From NCBI RefSeq assembly GCF_032854445.1, contig NC_088295.1, positions 75,174,028-75,238,027 of the forward strand: a stretch of 64,000 nt of DNA, in the 5' to 3' direction. The DNA is from Liolophura sinensis. Taxonomy: Eukaryota > Mollusca > Polyplacophora > Chitonida > Chitonidae. Made by a program: the position numbers and the translations under genes. Positions within the stretch are counted from its first letter, which is position 1. Every line of letters begins with the position of its first letter. Under the pieces are notes generated by a model. The model made no database searches, was not told where the DNA came from, and saw only the letters and a list, made by a program, of their open reading frames with translations. This document shows, one piece after another, positions 34,801 through 46,048 of the stretch.

Positions 34801-37340
34801 TCAGGCAGCTGTGAAAGTGTACATTATACACTCTTCATATATTGCAAACACCATACATGTACGTGTACTTTTATATAAATAATTGGTTTCCCCATGTTTC
34901 TTCTGATTTGATATGATTGTTCTTTTCAGATTAGTATTATTTTAGATTAGAGAGTGTTTGCCTAAATTACAGTATTTAATTGAGAATATGAGCCAAAATG
35001 AACAGTTGATCGGGACAAAACGGACTGCATGGTGTGCCGTTTTGCCCCAGGTAAATTTGCTATAACGTTGACACGTTTCAAAAGTAGCTCACGAATCGTT
35101 TACCTCTAGGTGTTTTTATGAGCTCGATGAAATGGTCGTGAAAACAAATGCAACTTTGCAATTACAAGCACCCACAAAACCTTTGAGCACTGGAGATAAA
35201 AACATAGGCCTACTTACCGTAGATCAAAGGTGATCGGAATTTTGTCTGGTCTCTAGGATAGCCTGACCATTTGTCGACATTTATCATTGACAGCAACGTT
35301 TATGTTGTACAAATAGCCATATCTAACACTAGAAGTGACCATACAGGCGGTAGCACGTTATGCCTCACTCTCCCCTAGTATTACACCATGCAGGTGAATT
35401 TCTCGAATGAGCTCCCCTTCATATGGCTTGTCATTCTCATTTTATATGGCACAAGTGCGTGTAGCATTCAGAATTCGTGAATCTTGTGAAATGAATCTTA
35501 ATGTGCGCTGAAATCGAACAGCGTCTTGCTGATTAAGCTTACTGGTAGGCTTAGGCCTACATGTTTTTTAATGTAAAGATGGGTCTTGATTAAACTATTC
35601 AGTGTTTTGCCCTGGGCAGCCTACATCCATGAGCAGCACTGTTGCCATATTGGGTACTACAGTGTTGTGGGCAAGGTGCGAGTTTGTGCAGCGTAATCTC
35701 CTGACAGTGAGACTATTTCGTTGATGTCTATGAAAGCAGTTTGAGGGGAATTCCCGACGTGATTCCCTACAGTAGGCGCCATTTATATGTAAAAGTAGCC
35801 GTGTTTAGATTTGATAAGGGAAGGGCAATGGTTTCCTCGTGATCTCTAAGGTAAGAATGACTAACCACCACACTTAAATGTAAAGGTCAGTCAGTGCAGT
35901 ATTTTATCTCTCATGAAAACTCCATATGATTGTTAATCATAGTAATCAATAGTGATTTAGGTCTAATTTACTGCGTCAAACTGGAAAACACTCATTTGAA
36001 CTTTCGCCAAGAAACGTTTAGTGGGTTACCATATGACGGTTCGTAACGTTTAAAATTGACTACACAGCACCGAGATGTCACTTGTTCCACGTTCGAGTAA
36101 AACAGAAATCCTGTACCATTTGCTTTTAAGGATTTCAAGCGCGGCGAGTTAAAATTGTGGTAGGTCAGCATTTTATTTATGTTAGTTGTTACGGATACAA
36201 GAACGTATACATAATTTCAATCTACGATTCTCAATGGTTATACAACTATAGTACAAGTGAATTAGTGAAGCCTGAGTAAAGAAAGAAAAGTGTATTGAGG
36301 ACTAATGACGCGGATCTGTAGTGTAAATACATGTACGTATATCCTACATGTAGCTGTTTTACCATACAGAATATGTACGAATTTGTAGACTCAGCAATAT
36401 TGTACAGATATGTACCTCAACAGTGCCCATGTTAGTAACATTGTCTGTCATGCACATGTATGTGGTTGTTGTAACAGTAATCTTTCTCTTGTCATTTGTC
36501 TAATATTATTTTTTCTGAAGGGCCATAGAACTTTAAGTTGTATGTTTGCTGACTCTGGAAACGTACAATAGATCCACTGTCAGGGTAGTCTTAGGGAGTA
36601 AATGGACACTTCATTATTCTACTTGTTTCATTTCCATGTTGGACAGTTACTCAAATTTTTGGATATTAATAGTTATAAAACATTGAAATGCAAACACCTC
36701 TATGATTCTTGGGTTGGGAAGAAGGCTCCTTAGTGAGAAAAAAGGATGTTTCATGCTCACCACAGCCAGTGATATCAACAATGTTTCAACTACACATGTA
36801 TATATTTATATATATAGTCATGGAATTAAAGACAATTAATCTTTTTTGTTTTTTTTCGAGATGAGCTGTCACCAGATATGACACGTAAAAAGTGTGCTGA
36901 TGTGTAACTCTTAATTCGTACTTACTTCTCTACTGCATCAGGAAGTATAAATGAGGGGATTTTGACAAAGACATGAGAAACGTAGGCAGCTGAGCATAAT
37001 GCACTCGTGTATGATACGTGACGTATTCTGTTCTTAGTCAGGGCAATCATCACAAGATGTTAATATTCAAAATAGTGTACATGTACATGTACATTGGATG
37101 TGTGCAGTTAATGTACTTTAATACCAGACTCTTTACTTTGAATCACTGAACTGTTGAGTACATTTCGCATGTACAATTATTCACTATAACATGTATATAT
37201 GTGTAGGTATCATGGGTAATCTTAAGAACTCATTTTGGGGACTTGCCAGTGTTTAAGGTAATACCACGATTATCTCTGTAATAGGCTTTATACAGGTGGG
37301 TTCTTTATACAAGTACAAGTAAAAAGGTCCTCTTTCATAT
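31900..37340. other. Long stretch without a supported gene
   Basis: AT-rich, with many short stops in all frames. Apart from the weak candidate exon at 33725-33781 and an unrecognised 46-codon ORF near 32478-32618, I see no gene, repeat array or RNA gene. A short inverted repeat (aaacgg ... ccgttt) lies at about 35017-35042. Confidence 0.45.
33725..33781 (-). CDS. Possible orphan first coding exon
   Basis: On the minus strand, ATG at 33781 gives MSNEAKWTKGLWGQTDFSQ and ends at a good donor (CAG|GTGAGC). No downstream exon was found at lower coordinates before the thioesterase-like gene, and no family is recognised. Weak; listed because composition and splice site are better than background. 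Confidence 0.2.
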
Positions 37341-37356
37341 GTGAAAAGAAAAATTA

Positions 37357-37450
37357 TTTATTTATTTATTTGATTGAAGTTTTACATTGTACTCAAGAAT
37401 ATTTCACTTATACAACGGCAGCCAGCATTTATGGTGGGAGGAAACTGGGC
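37357..37450 (-). repeat. SINE family 1, 5'-truncated, with 12-bp target-site duplication
   Basis: Reverse orientation: (ttta)n tail, ttgattgaagttttacattg, cagccagcatttatggtggg, ending ggaaactgggc. Flanked by aaagaaaaatta at 37345-37356 and 37451-37462. Confidence 0.88.
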
Positions 37451-37605
37451 AAAGAAAAATTAGGGTACTGTATATATATGTCTATGCACTGTATACCTTA
37501 TGACATCAGTGTGTTCCACTGACTAGAGATTTTCAGATCAACTTCACCTTTATGTAGAGATCTGAATCTCAACAGGTGAATGTGGATTAACCTTAATCGA
37601 CTGTA

Positions 37606-38740
37606 TGACATCTGATGGGTTTACCTGTATGATATGTGATGGCTGTACCTGTATGATATGTGATGGCTTTACCTGTGGGATATCTGATGGGTTTACCTGT
37701 ATGATATGTGATGGCTGTACCTGTATGATATGTGATGGCTTTACCTGTGGGATATCTGATGGGTTTACCTGTATGGTATGTGATGGCTGTACCTGTATGA
37801 TATGTGATGGCTTTACCTGTGGGATATCTGATGGGTTTACCTGTATGATATGTGATGGCTGTACCTGTATGATATGTGATGGCTTTACCTGTGGGATATC
37901 TGATGGGTTTACCTGTATGATATGGCTGTACCTGTATGATATGTGATGGCTTTACCTGTGGGATATCTGATGGGTTTACCTGTATGGTATGTGTTGGCCT
38001 TTCCTGTGGGATATTTGATGGCTTTACCTGTATGATATGTGATGGGTTTACCTGTATGATATGTGATGGCTGTACCTGTATGGTATGTGTTGGCCTTTCC
38101 TGTGGGATATCTGATGGCTTTACCTGTATGATATGTGATGGCTGTACCTGTATGATATCTGATGGCTTTACCTGTGGGACATTTGATGGCTCTACCTGTA
38201 TGATATGTGATGGGTTTACCTGTATGATATCTGATGGCTTTACCTGTGGGACATTTGATGGCTCTGCCTGTATGATATGTGATGGCTGTACCTGTATGAT
38301 ATCTGATGGCTTAACCTGTGGGACATTTGATGGCTCTACCTGTATGATATGTGATGGCTGTACCTGTATGATATCTGTTGGCCTTACCTGTGGGACATTT
38401 GATGGCTTTACCTGTATGATCTGTGATGGCTGTACCTGTATGATATCTGATGGCCTTACCTGTATGACATCTGATGCCTTTACCTGTATGATATGTGATG
38501 GCTTTGCCTGCATGACATCTGATGGCTTTACCTCATTTATATGATATCTGATAGCTTTACCTGCATGACATCTGATGGCTTTACCTTACCTGTATGGTAT
38601 CTGATGGCTTTGGTTGTATGACGTATGATGGTTTTACCTTACCTGTATGACATCTGATGGCTTTGGCTGTGTGACATCTGATGGCTTTGGCTGTGTGACA
38701 TCTGATGGCTTTACCTGCATGACATTTGATGGCTTCGCCT
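37606..38740. repeat. 24-bp minisatellite with 72-bp higher-order structure
   Basis: About 45 units of acctgtatgatatgtgatgg plus ctgt/cttt/gttt. In 37617-37975 the units alternate in a fixed order of three, giving a 72-bp super-unit repeated about five times; the right half is more mixed. Because 24 is a multiple of 3, both strands stay open for hundreds of codons: a 306-codon minus ORF of IIQVKPSD/VPQVKPSN-like words and plus ORFs of CMICDGFT-like words. The array ends about 280 bp before the adaptor gene's first coding exon, probably in its promoter or a 5' UTR intron. Confidence 0.97.
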
Positions 38741-39034
38741 GTATAGCATCTCACTTGTAGGATGTCTGATTGCTTTACTAATACTTGTAATATAATGTCT
38801 GATTAATTTACCTGATAATCTGATTGGAATTTGCTTCATCTGATTGTATGACATATTACTTTGGGTTCTTTTAGCAGTATCATAGTAGTGATAGGTCTAC
38901 TTGTGTAATTTTCTGATGGCTGGTGCATTGTGTGATAATTGTTTTACTTCTTTGACATGTCATCGCTTTTCTTGTTAGATATCTGATTTGTAGGAAATGA
39001 AAATGTCTGTGTTTTGTGTTGTAGAGAGTGTGTT

Positions 39035-42000
39035 ATGGATGTCCATGAGGATGATATCAGCATCCTCCCAGACACTGAGGAGGATCAGATTACCATTAGT
39101 GAGGATGGAAGCGGCCTCTCACCATTCAGACTGACCTCCGTAGACATCCCAGCCTCTACCCACGCACTTCAGACGGCCTACAGAGACCTGAAAAAACGCT
39201 ATAATGAATCTGAGCAGCGATACAGAGCTCTAAGAAGGCATACGCGAGAAAACAGCACCCAGAGAATGGCTTTTGACAATAGTTTTCTGTCTGGGGAGAA
39301 TTGTCCCCCATTTGGGGCAGGAATGGGAGAGCAGGGGGCAGCAGCGATGGCTGACCAAAGTGTAGAGGATCAAGCCAAGCAGGGACTCATCAACCACCTA
39401 ACGCGTCAAATTACTGTAGCGGAGACAAAGTACTCCATACTGGAGGCAGAACTTAAACACACCAGACAAAAACTGGATGAATTTAGGTCAAAATATGGGG
39501 CTAGTTCTCAGGAAAGAGACAGACTTAAATCTGAACTGTCCAGTAAGTCAGTAGAATGTGAAGAAGGGAAAGTCCGGGCAGCTCGAGAAGTAGCCGAGTT
39601 AAAAGTGACGATAAGGAATTTAAATCAAGAAGTGAACAGACTTAAAGAAGCGTTGAATTCCAAAGATGACATGGTTCAGAGCTTACAACAACAGTTTGAG
39701 CGCTTAGTGCTCTCAAAATCTTCTGAGCCAAGTGCATTACCAAATGAGTACCCATCCAGTTATCCTGGTCAGAAAGGTATGGAATGGTTTTAATGGTTGA
39801 GGGTGTACATGTACGTGCACAGTAGAGGTATCATATATAAGTTTTAAAGAGTTCTTATCAGAGATTTTTGGCAAAAGACTTGATCAGCACAAATTCAATC
39901 AAATTTTTGATTGTTTTATTCTAGAATAGCCAAAATAACCTTTCACAAAATATCAGCCTTGTCTGACAATCTGATTATGTGTTACCATTCGAAATTGGTA
40001 ATATGGTTCGTAAAATTTATAATGTTGTGTTATAACTTTTTCAATCTTTAGATTCATTTGAATTAAGAAGCACAGGAATGAGCCTGATGTTTACTGACAG
40101 AGAGGAAATAATTTCAGCTATTCTTGGTAAATACTGAAAGTGTGATTAGTGCAAATGGATTTTTTGCCAAAAATTACCAGTTTAGCCTCTCTAAATTATA
40201 AAAAAAAAGTATTTAAAAAACTTGATTTCTCAGATATGAAAAGAAAAACAACTGGTTTGCATAAGGTTTAGCGAGGCATCATGTGGTTTTATCAGTATGC
40301 AGCCAGCACTGAAATACAAGTACTTACATTTTATTGTGATGACAGTTTTGCCAGTATAATGTTTATACACCCTGAACTTAATATGACATTTTGGATTTAA
40401 AAAACTAAGTACATGTTTATAACCAGACAGTCAGTATGTACACCAGGATGTGAATAAAAGTAAATTATGGTTGTTAAAACTACATGTACATAACAGTATG
40501 TACATGTATGTATGTCAGCAAAAAGAAACTTCAAAACAGCAATTTCTGCTAAATAACAAAACATGTGGTAGGATATGTACATGTTACTTTGAATCACATG
40601 GGAAGCAAAATTGCACCTAAAGTAACTGACCTCAAATTTTATCCATGAGGTCCTGTTTTTGCCAGATTCTGAGAGTTTTACTTGTCCATCACATACATGT
40701 TTCAAGGTTGATATCCTACCAAAGAAAATCAGAGTTTCAGCACAAAGATAATATTTTATGACATTTATACATGTATGTATGAGCCTCTAAAAACTGCACA
40801 TTCTTGGTCAGAACTTTGGATTATTTATGGTATTAGCAGCCTAATTACATTACTTTTTACCTGTATCAAATTTCAGGTAAACAGGAAAAATTAGACTGTG
40901 CTTTTACATGAAAACCAAAATGTGTCCAATTTCCTACTTTTTGTCATGTATTTATTGATGTTGTTGTATCTCAGTAGAAGCATCAATCATTTCCGCATGA
41001 TCTGGACTGATGAATACTCTATATTTAACCTGACAGGAAACTTGTTAGTGCTAGGACACCCCGTTTCCCGAAGGCTTGGGGAAAACCAGGCTGCATTTAT
41101 TGAGGTGTTTATTGTCTGTCCATGAAGCTAGGAATACACCAGGAAATTTATCAAACAACAAAAAGCAGAGAATTAAGTCCCACCAGTGTTTGACATGAAC
41201 TTTTGTTCATTAGTGATGATTTCCAAAGATCATATTCTGTTTTACTGGCATTCACCAGGCATGAGAAACATTGAACTTAGTTGTCTAATGCATGTATCTG
41301 GCGAAACTAGTCACTAATGTTACTCATTCTCGGTGGTCTACAGTCAGCCTGGTATCATTCATACAGAAATACTTACATGTAAATGTTTTTTCTCCAATGT
41401 ACATGCTGGTACATGTATATATATAAAAATTGACAAAAGTCACCATAACCTGATGTTATTATCACACCCACTAATTAAACCAGCATGGAGCATAAGGTTT
41501 TATATCAAGTCTAAATTCTACACTTAATTATCCCACACTTCTACGGAAGCAAGGATATTGAATTAGGTCTCTCCATCTGCCTGTGTGTCCGTCATGTCTG
41601 TCTGTGTGTCTGTCAGACTTTAGCCAGTTAGTGTCCATGCAGTTGCACTTAATATTGTCTACGTTTTGACTAAATTTTGGATGCAGGTTTACTTTGTGGA
41701 TCCTAACAGCTTGGTCCTTGTATATATAGACATTGCTTCCCACGGAAGAACCAATCCAAGTTTTTTCCATTTTTTTTGTAAACTTCCATGTGCAGGTTTA
41801 TTTTGTGGTCTCTTAGATCAGACTCAAAAACCAGCTTGCTTCCTGCATAAGTTTTGTGTATTTTAGTGTGGGATAAAAATTATTTGGACTGTCTTGTTTT
41901 GTTTGTTTTTGTTGGATAACGTAGTGTTAAGTTTTGATGGTCTGGTTATGTTGCTAGGTGTGGTCAGTGTGGCTGAGTTCCAGGCTGTGAAGGAGCGTAT

Positions 42001-43833
42001 GAAGCAGTGCCAGGAAAGTATGGAGACGCTGAAGCGTGTGGTGGATCAGCAAAATGAGCTGATCCGGCTGCTACAGGCAGACCAACTCTCTAAAGGTAAG
42101 TCACTGCCATACATTACGATCCATACCTGTACCTGCTCAATTCTGAAGGTGATGCATATACCTGTACCTCTTCATTTGTGAGAATGAATCATATACCTGT
42201 ACCTGTTCAGGTATGAGAATGATGCATACCTGTACTTGTTTACTTGTGGGGATGATCCAAACTTGTACCTGCTTACTTGTGAGAATGATGCATACCTGTG
42301 CCTGTTTACTTGTGAGGATGATCCATACTTGTACCTGCTTACTTGTGAGAATGATGCATACCTGTACCTGTTTACTTGTGAGGATGATCCATACTTGTAC
42401 CTGCTTACTTGTGAGAATGATGCATACCTGTACCTGTTCAAGTGTGAGAATGCATTTCAAGCAAACATCTTAAAGTGAAACTTGTAACTTCAAGTGTGAG
42501 AATGATGGCCAAACATGTCTAGCTCATGTCAGAGTTTATAATGTAAAGGTCTGCATTAATACTATAGTCCATGACCGAGGGGATTAGCACGCCAATGTGG
42601 CGCAGTGATCTAGGAGCCTCTCACCAGTGTGGTCGCTGTAGATTCAAGTCAAGCTCATGTTGGCTTCCTCTCTGTCTGTCAACAACTTGCAGATGGTCAT
42701 GGGTTTTGTTTGGGCTTTTCTCGGTCTCCTCCCAACATAATGCTTGTCGCTGCTGTATAAGTAAAACATTTTTGAGTACGGCATAAAACACCTATCAAAT
42801 AAATAAATAAAAAAAAAATCCTAGAAAACATCACAACATACAGGATCACCCTTTTGTTATTATGAAATATAAGGAGATTTGTATTGTATACCTTGTTTTT
42901 AGTGAATTTCTTTCGGATTTGTACATCACTTATTGAAATTTGATACTTTTGTAATCCACTGTTCCAGCCTTTTGTATAAATTGTTGAATTGTGAATAATT
43001 GGTAAACCCAATGCCTTTTATTTACAGATTCTAAAGACTGGGATGTTGTATATACAACAGACTTCACTAATCCTGTAGAAACAAAAGATTTGAGTAGATT
43101 GAAAAACGTCCATCAAAATATGGCTTCACCCACTGAAACGTCTGATTTGTCTGTAGACCAAGCTTTTTCTCCTACGAATGTAAAGCAAGCAGATTTCCCA
43201 GAAGTGTCGGGTCATCTGAGTGAAGGTCTGGTATCAAGATCATTGAGGGTTCAGGATGTACCAGTGTATCCAGGAAAGTTTGACCACAGCTGGGAAAACA
43301 GCAAACAGTTTCATTTTGGTAGGGAACAAACAGATACCGTATATTCAGCGATCTCACCTAGCTCTTCTCAAAACCAGTTAGCTGACACAGCTCGTCATCA
43401 GAAGATTCCTGTCCAAGGCTCTGATCTGGGAACTGACTTGTCTGATGTTGTGAGAAGGCCGCAACCTTTGGAGAACAGCTTCACCTATGCAGAGCCCCAT
43501 CCTCCCTCACGGGCCAACAGGAATGACCGGTCCTGCCCAGTGTGCACGGTGAACTTCTCCCACCTCACCATGGCAGATTTCCAGAACCACGTCTTTGAAT
43601 GCTACGACAACACTGAATCAGGAGAAATGACAAGAGCACAAAATGCAATGGGTAATACAGGTGTCCAGGCCACTGAAACAGGAGAAGACAACTCAGGCAC
43701 ACGGGTGTGCCCAGTGTGCCTGACAGACTTTCATGCAGACATACCACAGAGCGTGTATGAAAGGCACGTTTATGAACATTTTGGTGAACCACCCAATATT
43801 GTGGACGATTTTGCTATACTAAACCCTGAGTAG
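39035..43833 (+). CDS. TBK1-adaptor-like protein (AZI2/TBKBP1 type) with two UBZ-like fingers, complete
   Basis: Coding exons 39035-39776, 40052-40126, 41958-42095 and 43028-43833; all joins are phase 1 and GT-AG, totalling 1,761 nt (586 residues). An acceptor at 39023 shows at least one upstream non-coding exon. The N-terminus MDVHEDDISIL and ALQTAYRDLKKRY (residues 44-56) match the EDDISIL and ALxTAYxDIKKR blocks of NAP1/AZI2 and SINTBAD/TBKBP1. A coiled coil spans about 112-227. Residues 273-318 (AEFQAVKERMKQ ... LKRVVDQQNELIRLLQ) resemble the TBK1/IKKe-binding helix of that family. The C-terminus has two zinc fingers: C488, C491, H506, C510 and C546, C549, H565, H569, the second like the ubiquitin-binding fingers of TAX1BP1. 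Candidate LC3-binding motifs are WDVV (323-326) and FAIL (580-583), each after acidic residues. The likely role is a scaffold linking TBK1-type kinase to ubiquitin or autophagy cargo. Confidence 0.85.
40605..40800. repeat. Dispersed repeat R1, third copy
   Basis: Contains gattctgagagttttac, ggttgatatcctaccaaag, agtttcagcac and gcctctaaaaactgc in the same order as the copies at 2280 and 16925. It lies in the adaptor gene intron 40127-41957. Confidence 0.45.
42118..42462. repeat. 33-bp minisatellite beside an adaptor-gene splice donor
   Basis: About ten units alternating tgcatacctgtacctgttt and atccatacttgtacctgct, each with cttgtgag(a/g)atgat. It starts about 20 bp after the donor of exon 41958-42095. 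Each unit contains GTGAG, a donor-like word. The period is a multiple of 3, so open frames on both strands (repeating HTCTCLLVR or SSQVNRYRY) are by-products. Confidence 0.95.
42572..42818 (+). repeat. SINE family 1, near full-length copy
   Basis: The head includes gtggcgcagtgatctagg (A-box-like) and gtagattcaagtca (B-box-like), then tggcttcctctctgtctgtc, the ggtctcctcccaacataatg core, ttgagtacggcataaaacac and an (aaat)n tail. It lies in the adaptor gene's last intron. Confidence 0.85.
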
Positions 43834-44870
43834 TCACATCGTCCACTCTGAAGAAGCTCTTGTAGTATAGACTGAACCATATATAAATGTTTATATTTTA
43901 GCTGTGAAGCGAAATAGGGTGTAGGTTTTAATGTAATAATAGAATTAATGTGTTAAAAAAAATATGAGTTTGCTGCACCTGAATGTTTAGGCACTGGGCA
44001 GGCTTTACAAATACCTGTACATGCACTTGGTATCAATCACTGTATAAACTTTTGATCTAGTACAAGTTAAGTCTGTTCTTCCATTTCTTGTGTACCTCCA
44101 GCCCATGTATTGATATAGCACGATAGTGGTGACTGACCTTAAAACTTATATGACTCACCCTATTCTGTATTCTGTTCAACATGCTATGTCATGTGTGTAC
44201 TGTGATACATGTCATGAGTGGGTATGTATGGCATTCTGTTCGTGTGATACATGCTATTAGCAGTTGTGAATTCTGGTCCTAAACATAACACATTCTGTAT
44301 GTTTTATCACCATTATGTGAATACTGTGTCACGTGTCATCAATGTACTGTGTCATTTGCAATTTCATATGTGTGCTGTTTAATTGTTTAATTTATTAACA
44401 AAGAGCAGTCTGTGGAATTAGGCTTAAGTGTGAGAATCTTCATTAGAATTTAAATAGTGATGATATTTTTTACACATATTGTGGTGAGGAGAGGAAAAAT
44501 GTGTACATATTGAACAACCTTTTTGTATCAACCACCAAAATTACATTAACACTACCTTGTCTAATAAGGAAATGAAGCTGGACCTCTGTTAACGTAAGTG
44601 CCTTTTTAATGGTTGAAGCTTTGAGTGTCTGAAACTATCTAGTTTTTCCCTGCCTGTGTGTCATTAATAACACCAGGGTGTATCTTAAGGCTAAGAATGT
44701 GATCATTTGGACAAAACAGCCACCACAAGATGAATTTTCCACATGTTGGGTTTTTAACATTTTTTAACCACTAAAAAAATAACTAAGCCACAGAAAAAAG
44801 GACAAGGTATCTTTTTTAGGAATCTAATGCAGATTAAACTGAATATTTAATAAACGTTATACAGAAACTT
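43834..44870 (+). other. 3' UTR of the TBK1-adaptor-like gene
   Basis: AATAAA at 44849-44854 gives a 3' UTR of about 1 kb. The right part of this stretch (from 44398) recurs after the N gap at the end of the window. Confidence 0.55.
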
Positions 44871-45145
44871 GCAGGAATATGCCTCCTGCTTTCTGGAGTT
44901 GAATTATGTATGGCAAGCCATCTAGAACGTTGAAGAGGTTCAAATTGAAGTGTGTGTGGCATGTGATCTTTCTCCCAAAGTTACCGTAGCCATAAGTTTA
45001 GTCTTAAACTGGTCATGTAAACATTTAGCCTAATTAGGGTTTACCTAGCAGCAACACTCAACTCAAGAACTAGCCACACATTCAGGTTAACTAGCCACAA
45101 GTTTAAACTTTAATAACACTATATGCATTTAGGCTTTGCCTAGCC
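44398..45145 (+). repeat. 748-bp segment duplicated at 63251-64000
   Basis: Aligned by eye, nearly every base matches the terminal segment; the differences I see are homopolymer length changes (about 44767-44810), one t/c change in tctaatgcag/tctaacgcag and an a deletion in ctcaagaactag. It covers the adaptor 3' UTR end and the start of the 49-bp array. Confidence 0.95.
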
Positions 45146-45560
45146 ACAAATTTAGACTTTAATAACTAACCACACATTTAGGCTTTGCCTAGCCACAAGT
45201 TTAGACATCAATAATTAGCCACACATTTAGGCTTTGCCTAGCCACAAGTTTGGACTTTAATAACTAGCCACACATTTAGGCTTTGCCTAGCCACAAGTTT
45301 AAACTTTAATAACTAGCCACACATTTAGGCTTTGCCTAGCCACAAGTTTAGACATTAATAACTAGCCACACATTTAGGCTTTGCCTAGCCACAAGTTTAG
45401 ACATTAATAACTAGCCACACATTTAGGCTTCAGCTATCCATAGCTTTAGGCTAAACTAGGCACCCATTTAGATGTTAACTAGTCACACATTTAGGCTTTA
45501 ACTAGCCACACATTTAGGCTTATGAAAACATCTAGATGTTATCTACCCACACAATTAGGC
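45050..45560. repeat. About 49-bp tandem array (tagccaca words)
   Basis: Six to eight units of actagccacacatttaggct plus ttgcctagccacaagttta and a variable acttta/acatta segment, decaying at both ends. The array resumes at the right edge of the window inside the duplicated segment. Confidence 0.93.
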
Positions 45561-45959
45561 TTTAAATATACATGTAGGCACACCATGTTTCTCTAACTTT
45601 CCTTCTGGTTAGGCTTAAGCTAGCCGCATGTGTAATCTTTAACCCTCCAGCACGCCCATTATTGACTATTGTGTTTTCTGCAGGGGAGTATCCCTTACCA
45701 TATGTCCAAATTATTTAACAGAAGTATTGAGGATCTCTTTTTTTTCTCTTGTTTAAACTAAGCCTTCTGACTTTTTTCTTCCCCAATTAAATGAAATAAA
45801 ATTATAACAGTGTCCAACAGCATTATACAAATCCATGTTATATATTCAATATTTTAAATATTTGTAAAATACCCCTAAAACCAGGATGTGTTCAGCCATT
45901 CCCCAAATTTTACCAGTGTGGGAAGCATAAGTACTTTTCATTGCCTTCATTCCATAGTA

Positions 45960-46048
45960 ATCATTTATTTATTTATTTGATTGGTGTTTTACGCCATACT
46001 CAAGAATATTTCACTGATATGACCGCGGCCAGCATTGTTTCTCCTCCT
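45960..46048 (-). repeat. SINE family 1 fragment
   Basis: Reverse orientation: (attt)n, ttgattggtgttttacgcca, gaccgcggccagcattg. A second, badly decayed forward SINE-like stretch with an (aaat)n end lies at about 46800-46937. Confidence 0.75.

Noticed and set aside
37593-38513. 306-codon minus-strand ORF of IIQVKPSD-like repeats and opposing plus-strand ORFs
   Set aside because: Fully explained by a 24-bp tandem array whose period is a multiple of three; no start context, splice sites or non-repeat coding sequence.
42137-42478. ORFs of 80-107 codons on both strands
   Set aside because: By-products of the 33-bp minisatellite.
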